A stretch of DNA of 64,000 nt from assembly GCA_964571855.1 (NCBI GenBank), contig CAZNDO010000010.1, forward strand, positions 1 through 64,000, in the 5' to 3' direction. Made by a program: the position numbers and the translations under genes. This stretch comes from CAYYFX01 sp964571855 (GTDB taxonomy: Bacteria; ARS69). Each line of letters begins with the position of its first letter. The stretch's first letter is position 1. Shown here piece after piece: positions 1 to 8,033 of the stretch. Below the pieces are notes generated by a model. That model saw nothing but the letters and a program-made list of their open reading frames with translations. It ran no database searches and was not told where the DNA came from.

Positions 1-163
1 GCGGCGCGGCCGGAGGCCTGGAAGGCCGGAGGCCGTCGACGCAGGAGCGATGGCCCCCGCCCGGACGGCGGGGGCCGAGCGCCCGCCGGGGAGGACCCGC
101 CGGGGCCGGCGACGCGATCGGCCGCGCCCCTCGGCGCGCTCCGCCGCCACGTCCGTCCGCGCT
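1..163. repeat. Large palindromic intergenic element, copy A (left-truncated by the window edge)
   Basis: This copy has the same conserved core as copies B (9367-9665) and C (9832-10079), in the orientation of C. The core holds two hairpins: one within about 1-41, and a second with arms at 52-61 and 67-76 around the loop CGGAC. The right-hand arm runs from about 85 to the stop codon of the MauE-like gene at 166; the left arm lies outside the window. Relative to copy C, the second hairpin carries a compensatory change (a T-A pair becomes C-G). It sits directly 3' of a minus-strand gene. Confidence 0.75.
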
Positions 164-165
164 CG

Positions 166-621
166 TTACTCCACGTCGCTGGCTCGGCGGAGTGAGTCGC
201 CCAGGGAGAGCCAGGACCGGTCGCCGAATGCCACGCGCAGCGCGGCGAGGGTCAGCACGACGTTCTCGGCGATCTTGCGGAGGCCGACCTTCGCGCCGCC
301 GGCCGTGTCGAAGCAGCCGCAGGAGATGTCCAGGCCGCGGCCGAGCGCCACGCCCACGGCGAGCGTGAACACGACCATGAGCGCCGCCACGATGGCGCTG
401 GCGCCGGCGTCCAGCACGCCGAGCACGAGGCACACGCCGGCCAGCATCTCCAGCGGCGGCAGCACGAGCGCGAGCACGCGCTCGACGGGCTCGGGCACCA
501 TGCGGTAATGGGAGATCGCGACGGCGAATCCCTCGGGATCCGCGAGCTTCGGCCACGCGGCCAGGATGAAGATCACGCCGAGCCCCACGCGCAGGAGCGT
601 GACGAGGTGGCGGCCGGTCAC
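166..621 (-). CDS. MauE/DoxX-like integral membrane protein
   Basis: The 151-152 residue protein has about four hydrophobic segments and the pattern of the MauE/DoxX membrane family, including a LPPLEMLAGVCLVLG-type helix and a Cys pair in GLDISCGCFD. Family members are thought to handle thiol redox chemistry or help mature periplasmic proteins; the role here is inferred. I chose the GTG at 621, whose bases overlap the TGA of the rhodanese-like gene (GTGA), over an upstream ATG that would reach deep into that gene. It is the last gene of a coupled operon with the DUF1573 and rhodanese-like genes. The SCGC pair and the SCGCT of the DUF1573 protein suggest a shared thiol theme. Confidence 0.75.
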   Translation of the reverse strand: MTGRHLVTLLRVGLGVIFILAAWPKLADPEGFAVAISHYRMVPEPVERVLALVLPPLEMLAGVCLVLGVLDAGASAIVAALMVVFTLAVGVALGRGLDISCGCFDTAGGAKVGLRKIAENVVLTLAALRVAFGDRSWLSLGDSLRRASDVE

Positions 622-1097
622 GGCATCGCCTCCCCCGAACCCGCGTCCAGGCCCGCCGCATACAGCGAATCCACGCCGCACACCACGAGGTCCACACCCA
701 GGTGGCCGCGGTCCGTCAGCTCCTGCGCCACGTGCCGCACGCGGAACGAGTCCGGCCCCGCGCCGTAGACGACGAGCGGGATCTCGGATGCGAGGGCCGC
801 CACGTGGTCGAAATAGTAGGCGTCGAAGTCGTCCGCCGGCACGGACAGCGCGCCGGCAACGTGGCCCGCGAGGTAGGCCTCCGGATCACGGACGTCCACG
901 AAGAACGCGCCGGCATCCCACGCCGCGCGCGCCGCGATGGCCGTGATCGACGGCAGGTCGGCGCCCGCCTCGGCCACCGGCGGCGGGCCGATCGCGCCGC
1001 GGAGCGGCAGCGGGTCGCTCCGCAGCGCGTTCACGCCGAATCCCCACGCGCCCGCGAGGGCGAGCAGCAGGAGGACCTGCGCGCCCCTCGACGTCAC
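618..1097 (-). CDS. Membrane-anchored rhodanese-like protein lacking the catalytic Cys
   Basis: The 159-residue protein starts at a GTG that overlaps the stop of the DUF1573 gene. An N-terminal hydrophobic helix (about residues 5-22) is followed by a rhodanese fold: FVDVRDPEAYLAGHVAGA is the typical first half. The active-site loop, normally a Cys after VVY, reads VVYGAGPDSFR, so the sulfur-accepting Cys is replaced by Gly. The domain is therefore probably non-catalytic and may bind a partner or sense sulfur compounds; this is inference. Its stop overlaps the start of the MauE-like gene, so all three genes are probably translationally coupled. Confidence 0.75.
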   Translation of the reverse strand: MTSRGAQVLLLLALAGAWGFGVNALRSDPLPLRGAIGPPPVAEAGADLPSITAIAARAAWDAGAFFVDVRDPEAYLAGHVAGALSVPADDFDAYYFDHVAALASEIPLVVYGAGPDSFRVRHVAQELTDRGHLGVDLVVCGVDSLYAAGLDAGSGEAMP

Positions 1098-2212
1098 TTC
1101 CCGGTCTTCTTCCCCGCCGGCGCCTGCACGGGCTGCACCGAGGTCGGCGAGGGCATGTTCGCGGCGGCCGAGCCCGGCGCAGGTCGTGTGCTGAACCGCA
1201 CGGGGATCTCGATCTGCGGCTGCTCCGCGTCGTCCGTGCGGATCACGAGCGTGCGGACGCCGTTCGAGCCGGCCTCCTTGCCCGTGTACTCCAGCCGGAC
1301 CACGGCCTGCTGGTGGCCCTCGGCCTCGTGCACGGTGGCCTTGACCTCGCTGTCCGGGACCTCGGCCCCGAGCACCCGGAACGCGCCCTCGGCGCACGAC
1401 AGCGTCACGTCCTGCCGCCCCGTCTCGCCGACCTCCACGCCGCGGATCACGATGAACCCCGACGACGCCTTGATGCGCCCGACGACATCGCCGCGGATGG
1501 CCACCTTCACGGTGTCGTTCGGCGCCGGCTGGTTCGTCACGAACGTGAGCACCTCGGACAGCTTCTGCGGCTTCGCCGGCGCGCGCAGGCGCACCGCGTA
1601 CTCGCGGACATCCCGGTCCGACTCGCGCGTCGTGCCGACCTCGCGGACCTCGAAGACCTGCGAGGGCTCGTCACGCAGCCGGCCGCCGAGGATGAACGCC
1701 TCCGTCACCTTCAGGTTCAGCGGCGTGTCCGACTCCAGCTTCACCGTCTGCTCCCAGGGCCCGGCCATGGGAACGTCGCGCAACTCGAGGTAGCGCGGCG
1801 TGACCCGCACGGCGCGATGCACATCGCCCCGGATGACCACCTGGTGGTCCGGCTGCACGGGGTCGTTCGTCTGCAGGGTCACCGTCTTGTGGACGGGGCC
1901 GTCCATGCCCTTGGAGTTGAACGTCAAGCGCACGCGCTGGGTCTTGCCCGCGGTCAGCTCCACCGCGCCGTCCACGGCGGCGGCCGTGCACCCGCACGAC
2001 GTCTTCAGGTCCTCGACGACGAGCAGCCCGTCGCCGACGTTCTTCACGTCCACGTAGCGCTCGAAGAGCTTCCCCTCCTCGATGACACCCAGGTCGATCT
2101 CCACGGGATCCACCCAGGCCTTGGGTTCGGCCGCGGCCGGGCCGGCGGCCAGCGCCAGCGCGAGCAGCGCGAACGCCGGGACGATTCCGGAGGGGCAGGC
2201 GCAACGGTTCAT
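1094..2212 (-). CDS. DUF1573-family exported protein
   Basis: The 372-residue protein has a signal peptide (hydrophobic residues about 10-28, cleavage near AAAEP). It then has a DUF1573 module beginning VDPVEIDLGVIEEGK and including the hallmark SCGCT, followed by two further Ig-like segments with the spacing TNDPVQPDHQVVIRG. DUF1573 proteins are secreted or periplasmic beta-sandwich proteins of unknown function, common in FCB bacteria and Planctomycetes. It heads a three-gene operon with the rhodanese-like and MauE-like genes, overlapping the next by four bases. The start ATG follows a purine-rich GGAAGGAGA site. A T9SS sorting domain is absent. Confidence 0.85.
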   Translation of the reverse strand: MNRCACPSGIVPAFALLALALAAGPAAAEPKAWVDPVEIDLGVIEEGKLFERYVDVKNVGDGLLVVEDLKTSCGCTAAAVDGAVELTAGKTQRVRLTFNSKGMDGPVHKTVTLQTNDPVQPDHQVVIRGDVHRAVRVTPRYLELRDVPMAGPWEQTVKLESDTPLNLKVTEAFILGGRLRDEPSQVFEVREVGTTRESDRDVREYAVRLRAPAKPQKLSEVLTFVTNQPAPNDTVKVAIRGDVVGRIKASSGFIVIRGVEVGETGRQDVTLSCAEGAFRVLGAEVPDSEVKATVHEAEGHQQAVVRLEYTGKEAGSNGVRTLVIRTDDAEQPQIEIPVRFSTRPAPGSAAANMPSPTSVQPVQAPAGKKTGK

Positions 2213-2284
2213 CGGTTCGGTCTCCTTCCTCGGTCGTCGGTCGTCGCGGGTCCGGCCGAGACGCCGGGGGACGGCCAGTCGGGC

Positions 2285-2290
2285 ATTCTA
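2285..2290 (-). promoter_or_regulatory. Candidate -10 box for the DUF1573 operon
   Basis: On the minus strand the sequence reads TAGAAT about 70 bases before the DUF1573 start, in the gap after the stop codon of the Omp85 gene. The matching -35 position has no good hexamer, so the call rests on the -10 alone. Confidence 0.35.
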
Positions 2291-2316
2291 CACCCCAGGC
2301 GCGGGGCGGGTTCGCG

Positions 2317-3648
2317 CTAGATCAGGTTGTCCTCGCTCATGTAGAACCGGGGCTTCCCGGCCTGGTCGAAGGCCAGCTCGAACCGGGCCAGTTCCAGGAT
2401 CGGCAGGAAGACCCGCAGACCGAACCCCGCCCCGCCGCGCAGGCGGGCCACGGGAAAGTCGTCCGAGTCGTCCCAGGCGGTCCCGGCGTCCACGAACAGC
2501 TCCCCGTCCACGCGGAAGTCCACGTTCGAGATCCGGCGCGGCACGAAGGGGATGGGCAGGGTGAAGCGACGCTGCCCCAGGATCGGGAAGCGCACCTCCG
2601 CGGACGCGCGGGCCGTGTTCTCGCCGAACTCCACGTTCTCCGGCTGGCCCCGGATCGAGTTGTCCCCCCCCACGCCGAGCAGGCGGTAGTCCGGCGTGGT
2701 GCCGGTGGTCAGCGTGGCCGTCGTCCGGGCCGCCAGCACGATCCCCGCGCCCATCGACAGGAAGCCCCGCGCATCGAGCACGCTGCGGCCGTATCCCAGG
2801 TCGTCGTCCGTCCAGCCGGACACGATCTCGCCGCTCGCCGACGCGAACGTGCCGCGCGTGGGGTCGATGCGGACGTTGCGGCTGTCCCGCGACCAGCCCA
2901 GCCCCACCACCGGCGTGAGCTGGCGCACCGGCCCCAGCGGGTGCGTGCCGTCGCGATCCAGCTTCTCCAGCCGGGAGAACAGCGTGAGGCCCGTGCGCAC
3001 GCGCTTGTAGTTGCCGAGGTAGCGCGTGGACGAGAGGTACAGCCGGGTTGTCCGGAGCTCGTCCTCCTCCGCGCGCGGCAGCTCCACGTCCACGCCCCCG
3101 GTCAGCGCCAGGCGGGAGCGGCCGAGCCACGGCGTCTCCCACGAGAGCGACACCTGGTCGTTCCTCCCGAAGCGGGCATTGCTGCGGAGCGTCTGGTTGA
3201 GCCCGCCGATGTTGCGGATCCGGCTCCGGTAGCCCACCGCGATCCGCCGCTCCTTGAAGTCGTAGTCCGCCACCGGCGTCGCGAACCACCACGGGCGCTC
3301 GTACACGGAGACGACCACGAGCACGCCGTCGCCGGAGGGCACGGCTTCCACCTCGACCTCCGCGAAGAGCCCGAGGTCCACGATGCGCTCCCAGTCCCGC
3401 CACAGGTCCTCGGAGCGGAAGGGTACGCCCTCCTCCAGCCGCATCTCGCGCCGGAAGACGACCTCCTTCGTGCGGTTGTCCCCGAGGAAGAGCAGGCGGC
3501 GCACCGGCCGGCCCTCGAGCTCGGGATACTCCTGGTAGTGCAGGCGATCGGGGAGGCCGGCGGGCCCCACGGCATGCGCGTCCCGGAACGCGGCGAGCGG
3601 GAGCGACGCGGAGGCGAGCGCGAGGGCGACGAAGAACGGGAGCCGCAT
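2317..3648 (-). CDS. Omp85/BamA-TamA family outer membrane protein with one POTRA domain
   Basis: The 443-residue protein starts at the ATG at 3648, preceded by GAGGCGC; upstream in-frame sequence is not protein-like. After the signal peptide (about residues 1-26) comes one POTRA-like module (about 45-125; VRRLLFLGDNRTKEVVFRRE, then DWERIVDLGLFAEVEVE). A D15/Omp85 beta-barrel follows, with alternating strands, a DPTRGTFASASGE segment and the LLGVGGDNSIRGQPEN loop that corresponds to the conserved VRGY/IRGY motif of lid loop 6. BamA usually has five POTRAs, so this is a short Omp85 protein, perhaps a TamA-like or lineage-specific assembly or transport pore. The C-terminus ends at a putative last strand (PRFYMSEDNLI). 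Confidence 0.85.
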   Translation of the reverse strand: MRLPFFVALALASASLPLAAFRDAHAVGPAGLPDRLHYQEYPELEGRPVRRLLFLGDNRTKEVVFRREMRLEEGVPFRSEDLWRDWERIVDLGLFAEVEVEAVPSGDGVLVVVSVYERPWWFATPVADYDFKERRIAVGYRSRIRNIGGLNQTLRSNARFGRNDQVSLSWETPWLGRSRLALTGGVDVELPRAEEDELRTTRLYLSSTRYLGNYKRVRTGLTLFSRLEKLDRDGTHPLGPVRQLTPVVGLGWSRDSRNVRIDPTRGTFASASGEIVSGWTDDDLGYGRSVLDARGFLSMGAGIVLAARTTATLTTGTTPDYRLLGVGGDNSIRGQPENVEFGENTARASAEVRFPILGQRRFTLPIPFVPRRISNVDFRVDGELFVDAGTAWDDSDDFPVARLRGGAGFGLRVFLPILELARFELAFDQAGKPRFYMSEDNLI

Positions 3649-3694
3649 GCGCCTCTCGGGATGGGGACGGCCGTCGCGAGGACGGGGCCCTCGG

Positions 3695-3723
3695 ATCTTG
3701 GAAAGGCCCCCCCGAACGGTCAA
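3695..3723 (-). promoter_or_regulatory. Candidate sigma70-type promoter for the Omp85 gene
   Basis: On the minus strand TTGACC is followed after 17 nt by CAAGAT, ending about 47 bases before the ATG. It begins immediately after a strong hairpin that should terminate the upstream gene. Confidence 0.4.
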
Positions 3724-3755
3724 GAGGCGAGGCACCCCCGAGGGTGCCTCGCCTC
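3724..3755 (-). terminator. Hairpin terminator of the sigma/anti-sigma/bactofilin-like operon
   Basis: A perfect 14-bp inverted repeat (arms 3724-3737 and 3742-3755) encloses the loop CCGA. It lies between the stop of the gene at 3782-5074 and the Omp85 promoter. The U-tract is weak, so termination may be factor-assisted. Confidence 0.65.
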
Positions 3756-3781
3756 CGGGCGGCTCGCCGCGGGGGTGCGGG

Positions 3782-5074
3782 TCAGCTCTCCCCGGGCGGG
3801 CGCAGCGGCGCGGGCGGAGCGAGCGGCGCCGGGGGGGACGGCGGCGACGGCGGCATCATCGGGGGTGCGTGCCCCGGCGGCGGCGGCGGCGGGGCGCCGA
3901 ACGCGGGCGGCGGCGTCCCTACCCACGCGGGCCCCGCCGGGGTCTGCGTGCCGAGCCGGCTCAGGAGCGCCGCGCCGTAGCCCATGATCGTGCCGAACAC
4001 GATCACGAAGAACCCGAGCACGCCCAGCAGCACCCCGAGCGGCCCCACGGGCCCCCAGTGCACGGGGCTCAGCACCACGCCCAGGATCAGGAAGGCGTGC
4101 AGCACGAAGTACCCCAAAGCGAGATTGCGGTAGGAGCTGGAGGCCGGCGTCAGCGCACCCGGGTCCTCGGCGGCGCGCCCCACGCGGCGCCCCACCGCGA
4201 TCGACACCGCGGCGAACCCGCCCAGCATCACGAGCCACAGCAGGATGAGCAGCACGGGGAACAGCAGCAGTCCCACCACCGTGATGGCAAGCAGCAGGAA
4301 CGCCACGAGCATGGCGATGGGCGTACCGAACGCGCCCAGCAGGCCGATGAGGAAGCTCTGCCCGGGCTCGGCCTCGATGCGACGGCTCACGACGTCGAGT
4401 CGCTGCCCCGCGATCGCGTTGAAGAGCAGCGCGAGCACGAGACCCACGGCCACGAGTCCCAGCTTCCAGCCGAGGAAGTGCTTCAGGAGGTTCGGCACGC
4501 CCGCGTCGTGGTTGCGCAATCCCCACATCGGGATGGGCACGTTCACGGAGACCTTCTCCCCGCGCACGACCGCGCTGCCTTCCTCCTTCACGCGCCCGCC
4601 CACGGAGACCGCGTCCCCTTCCACCACCGCTCCGTCGTGCAGGATGACGTGCCCGCCCACGGCCACCACATCCCCGTCCACGACGCCCATCACGTCCACG
4701 TCGCCGCCGATCGAGACCACGTCGCCTTCCACGAGCTCCCCGGCCAGGACCTCCACCGAGTCGCCCACCTTCACGCGCTCGCCGGTGGCCTGCAGGTCCT
4801 CGCGGTCGCGGTCGCGGTACTTCTGGTACTCCTCCCAGAGGCCCTCGCCCTTCGCGGAATCCGGCGCCTCGAGCTGCCGCTCCAGGCTCTCCCGCTGGGA
4901 GCGCGTAAGCACCGTGTCCGCGGAGCCGCCCTGCGCCGCGGCTGTGCCGGACAGCAGCGCGAGCCCGAGGGCCGTGGCGGCGCCCGCCGCGAGGACGATG
5001 GCGCGGAACGCGGCGCCGGAGGCGACCGCCGCCGCGACGGATGCGATGCGCGGGCTACGCGAGGACATGCGCAT
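3782..5074 (-). CDS. Exported membrane protein with bactofilin-like repeats and a proline-rich tail
   Basis: The 430-residue protein has an N-terminal hydrophobic export signal (about residues 28-48) and a charged linker. A short right-handed repeat block at about 105-165 (VEGDVVSIGGDVDVMG, then VDGDVVAVGGHVILHDG) resembles polymer-forming cytoskeletal (bactofilin) repeats. About five transmembrane helices and a low-complexity Pro/Gly/Ala tail (from about 385) follow. It overlaps the anti-sigma gene by about 20 bases, so the three genes form an operon. Such proteins often sit beside ECF sigma/anti-sigma pairs and could be an envelope-stress sensor or effector, but function is not established. 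The ATG at 5074 or the one at 5068 may be the true start. Confidence 0.7.
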   Translation of the reverse strand: MRMSSRSPRIASVAAAVASGAAFRAIVLAAGAATALGLALLSGTAAAQGGSADTVLTRSQRESLERQLEAPDSAKGEGLWEEYQKYRDRDREDLQATGERVKVGDSVEVLAGELVEGDVVSIGGDVDVMGVVDGDVVAVGGHVILHDGAVVEGDAVSVGGRVKEEGSAVVRGEKVSVNVPIPMWGLRNHDAGVPNLLKHFLGWKLGLVAVGLVLALLFNAIAGQRLDVVSRRIEAEPGQSFLIGLLGAFGTPIAMLVAFLLLAITVVGLLLFPVLLILLWLVMLGGFAAVSIAVGRRVGRAAEDPGALTPASSSYRNLALGYFVLHAFLILGVVLSPVHWGPVGPLGVLLGVLGFFVIVFGTIMGYGAALLSRLGTQTPAGPAWVGTPPPAFGAPPPPPPGHAPPMMPPSPPSPPAPLAPPAPLRPPGES

Positions 5075-5660
5075 GACCGAGACCTCCCGAACGGGCCGAA
5101 CGAACGCCGTGCAGCATCACGAAACCGAAGACCGTGGCGACGGTGAGCGCCGCGAGCGAGATGCCCAGGAGCGGGCCCGCGGACGATCCCAGGACCGTGC
5201 CCGCGGCGCGCCCGAGCGTGACGAGCAGCCGCAGTGTCCAGTCCCACTGTGCCAGGTCCATCACGGCGGTCTTCGCGAGCCCGAACCCCCGGGCCCCTTC
5301 CACCACCGCCCCCCCGATCACTTCCGGGCCGACCACGCGCCCCGCGGCCACCACGGCCGCCAGCGCGCACGCGCCGGCCCCCACCAGCAGGTGCTCCGCC
5401 CACGCCGGCAGCCTCCGGCGGGGCGCCACCGCCGCCCGCTCCGCGCGCACGGCGCGCAGCACGGACGGAAGCAGGTCCGCCGGGGGATCGACGTCCAGCG
5501 ACTGGTCCAGGAGCGATGCCACGGCCGCGAGCTCGCGGTACTCGCGCTCCAGGGCGGGGTCTTCCCGCCGGGCGCGGGCGAACTCGGCCTCCTCGGCGGG
5601 CGTCAGCCGCCCGTCCAGGAGGTCGTGCAGCCGTTCGATGTCGTTGCGGCGCGGGCTCAT
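5055..5660 (-). CDS. Putative anti-sigma factor (non-zinc)
   Basis: The 201-residue protein has a soluble N-terminal helical domain (NDIERLHDLLDGRLTPAEE, then FARARREDPALEREYREL) typical of anti-sigma/zf-HC2-like domains but without the HxxxCxxC zinc motif. Hydrophobic segments near residues 95-113 and 165-190 would anchor it in the inner membrane. It lies downstream of the ECF sigma gene and overlaps the next gene, the usual sigma/anti-sigma order. The ATG at 5660 was chosen because GGGGGAGA lies about ten bases upstream. Its partner is inferred to be the sigma factor at 5794-6390. Confidence 0.75.
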   Translation of the reverse strand: MSPRRNDIERLHDLLDGRLTPAEEAEFARARREDPALEREYRELAAVASLLDQSLDVDPPADLLPSVLRAVRAERAAVAPRRRLPAWAEHLLVGAGACALAAVVAAGRVVGPEVIGGAVVEGARGFGLAKTAVMDLAQWDWTLRLLVTLGRAAGTVLGSSAGPLLGISLAALTVATVFGFVMLHGVRSARSGGLGHAHVLA

Positions 5661-5793
5661 CCGGTTCCATCTCCCCCGGGGTCGGCTTTCCTGACCCCGG
5701 ACACCCCTGGTACGGACGGGGCCGATCCCGGGTTGCGGTGGACCCATCCCGCGCGAGCGCGGGAATGGGCAAGACTAGTCCAAAGCCCCCGCA

Positions 5794-6390
5794 TCACGCG
5801 AGATCCTCCCGGTCGTGGTCCCGTTCGAGGACGCGCCGCAGGGCCTCCCGGGCGCGGTGGATTCGCGCCTTCACCGTCCCGAGCGGGACGTCCAGGGCCA
5901 CGGCGATCTCCTCGTACGAGAGGTCGCGCTGGTGCCGCAGCAGGAGGACCAGCCGGTGCGCCTCCGGGAGCTTCGCCAGCGCCCGGGCCAGCATCTGCCG
6001 GCGCTCCTTGCGCTCCAGCTCCTGGGCGGGGTCGGGATCGTCCCCGGCCACGTCCCGCGTCGGGCCGTCCTCCTCGCCGCCGATCGGCGCGTCCAGCGAG
6101 ACCGTGTCCACGCGGCGGCGCCGGATCCAGTCGATGCACAGGTTCGAGCCCACGCGGTAGATCCAGCTCGGGAACGGGTACACGGGGTCGTACCGCCCCA
6201 GCGACCGGTGCACCCGGAGGAAGATCTCCTGCGTGAGATCGCGCGCCTGCTCCGCGTCGCGCACCATGCGGAGGGCCAGGTTGTACAGGCCGCGCTCGTA
6301 TCGCCGGACCAGCAGCGCGAAGGCGGCCTCGTCCCCGTCGAGCGCGCGCCGGACCAACTCGCGATCGTCCGGCGGGACCGCGTCGGTCAC
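5794..6390 (-). CDS. ECF (RpoE-like) RNA polymerase sigma factor
   Basis: The 198-residue protein has sigma region 2 (FALLVRRYERGLYNLALRMV, then DLTQEIFLRVHRSL and FPSWIYRVGSNLCIDWIRRR) and region 4 (LPEAHRLVLLLRHQRDLSYE, then IAVALDVPLGTVKARIHRAR, the -35-binding helix-turn-helix). This is the layout of group 4 sigma factors. A GTG at 6390 is taken as the start because it overlaps the stop of a small upstream reading frame with its own ribosome-binding site. It is followed by an anti-sigma gene and a bactofilin-like membrane protein, so it likely drives an envelope regulon and is held inactive by that anti-sigma factor. Confidence 0.9.
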   Translation of the reverse strand: MTDAVPPDDRELVRRALDGDEAAFALLVRRYERGLYNLALRMVRDAEQARDLTQEIFLRVHRSLGRYDPVYPFPSWIYRVGSNLCIDWIRRRRVDTVSLDAPIGGEEDGPTRDVAGDDPDPAQELERKERRQMLARALAKLPEAHRLVLLLRHQRDLSYEEIAVALDVPLGTVKARIHRAREALRRVLERDHDREDLA

Positions 6391-6479
6391 GGGCAGGTCC
6401 CCGCGCCCGCCGCGTCGAGCGGCGCCGCGGCGACGAACGCCGCGATCCCCGCGGCCCACAGCAGCGATCTTCCGCTCAC
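6387..6479 (-). CDS. 30-residue hydrophobic leader peptide coupled to the sigma gene
   Basis: A GTG at 6479 follows GGAGGAG by four bases, an excellent ribosome-binding site. It opens a 30-residue frame with a signal-like hydrophobic stretch (LLWAAGIAAFVAAAP). Its TGA overlaps the GTG of the sigma gene (GTGA). It could be a short exported peptide, or a leader whose translation sets sigma expression. No family is recognised and codon bias is not informative at this length. Confidence 0.4.
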   Translation of the reverse strand: MSGRSLLWAAGIAAFVAAAPLDAAGAGTCP

Positions 6480-6712
6480 GGCACTCCTCCACGCCCGGCG
6501 GCATCCTAGCGCAATTCCTGCACAGCGGCCGACCCCCCGCGCGGGCCGCGCAGCGTCGCCTGCGGTCGCGGCAGTCGTGGCGCATGCTCGCCGGTCTTCG
6601 CGACGCTTCGCCGGATCCGGCACCCCGGTCCCGCCGCGCTCAAGCGGGCAACCGCTCGCGTCGAATCCGGGGAAGCCCCTGGACCACAACACACCCCCGT
6701 GGAGAACGCAGC

Positions 6713-7180
6713 ATGCTGGTTGTGTGTCGTCGGCTCGACGGCCGCGTCATCAAGGGCCACACGACCGACTTCCACCCCCAACGCGAGACGTTCCGGGTCG
6801 CCACGCAACCCGGCCATCCGCCGGTGGACGTCCCCACGTCGGGACTGAAGGCGGTGTTCTTCGTGCGCTCGCTCGACGGCAATCCGGACAAGCGGGATCA
6901 CCGCCTGTTCCCGAACAGCCCCGGGCAGGCGCGGCCGAAGATCTGGCTGGAGTTCAAGGACGGCGAGCGGATGGCAGGCTGGACCGTCTCCGTTCCGCTG
7001 GGCCGGGACGGCTTCTACGTGATCCCGACCGACCCCACGTCGAACGTGGAGAAGGCGTACGTGTTCCGCGACTCCGTCGCACGGATCCTGCAGGGCGAGG
7101 AGGCGGTCTCCGCCGCCTGGACCGAGCGGGACGAGCGCAAGAAGACGGAGCGGGCTTCGGCCGTGTTTCGGGTGCTCTGA
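6713..7180 (+). CDS. Conserved protein of unknown function (DUF6982-like)
   Basis: The 155-residue cytoplasmic protein has no signal peptide. The N-terminal part (VVCRRLDGRVIKGHTTDF, then HPQRETFRV) resembles small beta-barrel domains that begin 'V.yLDGR..KG.T.DF.P', for which DUF6982 is the name I recall; this is a recollection, not a search result. The second half repeats a similar theme (FKDGERMAGWTVSVPLGRDG), then FYVIPTDPTSN and a C-terminal helix. The ATG at 6713 is the first in the frame with protein-like sequence. It is a single-gene unit between the divergent sigma cluster and a convergent lipoprotein. Confidence 0.7.
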   Translation: MLVVCRRLDGRVIKGHTTDFHPQRETFRVATQPGHPPVDVPTSGLKAVFFVRSLDGNPDKRDHRLFPNSPGQARPKIWLEFKDGERMAGWTVSVPLGRDGFYVIPTDPTSNVEKAYVFRDSVARILQGEEAVSAAWTERDERKKTERASAVFRVL

Positions 7181-7210
7181 GCGACGCGCTCGTGATGCCC
7201 TGAACGCCGG

Positions 7211-7240
7211 GAGGGGGCCGGGATCGACCCGGCCCCCTCT
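7211..7240. terminator. Bidirectional terminator between convergent genes
   Basis: A perfect 12-bp stem (7211-7222 with 7228-7239) around a five-base loop is followed by TTG. It lies between the stop of the plus-strand gene at 7180 and the stop of the minus-strand lipoprotein at 7265, so it can serve both. Confidence 0.75.
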
Positions 7241-7264
7241 TGCGTCCGCACGATCCTCCGCCGT

Positions 7265-7687
7265 CTAGTGACCGGCGTGCTCGCCCGCCGCGTCGGCCGC
7301 GCCCTGGGCTGCGTCCGCGGCGCCCTCCATGGCGCCGGCGCCGGACTCGGCCGCCATCTTCGCCTGGTCGAAGGCCGCCTTCAGCGTGGGATCGGCCTCG
7401 ATCTTCGCGAGCGCCTCGTTCAACTGCTCCTGCGTCATCCCGTGCTGCGCCAGCATGTCCGCCGCGCCGTCGGGATTCTGCGCCATGTGCACGACGAGCT
7501 GCGCGATCTCGGTGACCTTCTCCGCCGTCATCTCGCCCATGCCGGCCGCCGGCATGGTCTCCTCCATCGCGGGCTCCGGCGCCGGCTCCGCGGCCGGCGT
7601 GGCCTCCTGCTGCGGCTGCTGGGCGCACGCGCCCACGAACAGCATCACTCCCGGGATCACCAGCGACGTCAGGATCTTGCGGCTCAT
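7265..7687 (-). CDS. Small Ala/Glu-rich lipoprotein
   Basis: The 140-residue protein has a type II signal peptide with lipobox FVGAC (Cys at residue 21), a Pro/Ala/Glu-rich linker to about residue 50, then predicted helices (MTAEKVTEIAQLVVHMAQNP and MTQEQLNEALAKIEADPTLK). It ends in an Ala/Gly-rich helix with HAGH. It should be a periplasmic-facing lipoprotein of unknown function. The ATG at 7687 follows AGGAGAG. It is convergent with the gene at 6713-7180. Confidence 0.75.
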   Translation of the reverse strand: MSRKILTSLVIPGVMLFVGACAQQPQQEATPAAEPAPEPAMEETMPAAGMGEMTAEKVTEIAQLVVHMAQNPDGAADMLAQHGMTQEQLNEALAKIEADPTLKAAFDQAKMAAESGAGAMEGAADAAQGAADAAGEHAGH

Positions 7688-8033
7688 GGAACTCTCCTCG
7701 GTTCGGCCCGCACCGGGGCGGGCTCGTCAGGGGCCGGCGATTGGCGTCGAGGACTCCGGCCTGAGCATCCTCGTCGACGGATACGGTCGTCGTCGGGGGA
7801 CGTTTCCGTGGATCGCGTTTTTCATGCGATCGGCCGGGCACGATACACCCTCGGATGCGAACTGTCTTCACAAACATCAGGCCCCGCGCCCGGCCCCGGG
7901 GGACGGCACCGAAGCGCCCCCCGCAACGGCGACTCCGGGGCCGGAAGTCGTGGCCGCTGCGCCGCTTGGCCTGCTAGACTCCCCGCCGGTTTCGCGCCTC
8001 TCGCCCGGTCCACCCATGCCTGCGGAGACTCCC
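7688..8033. other. Divergent intergenic region between the lipoprotein and eno
   Basis: No convincing gene is seen in these 346 bases. The eno side has TAGACT at about 7975-7980 as a possible -10 with no clear -35. A perfect six-base inverted repeat GATCGC/GCGATC (7811-7816 and 7826-7831) flanks a T-rich loop and may be an operator or a weak terminator. Confidence 0.5.
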
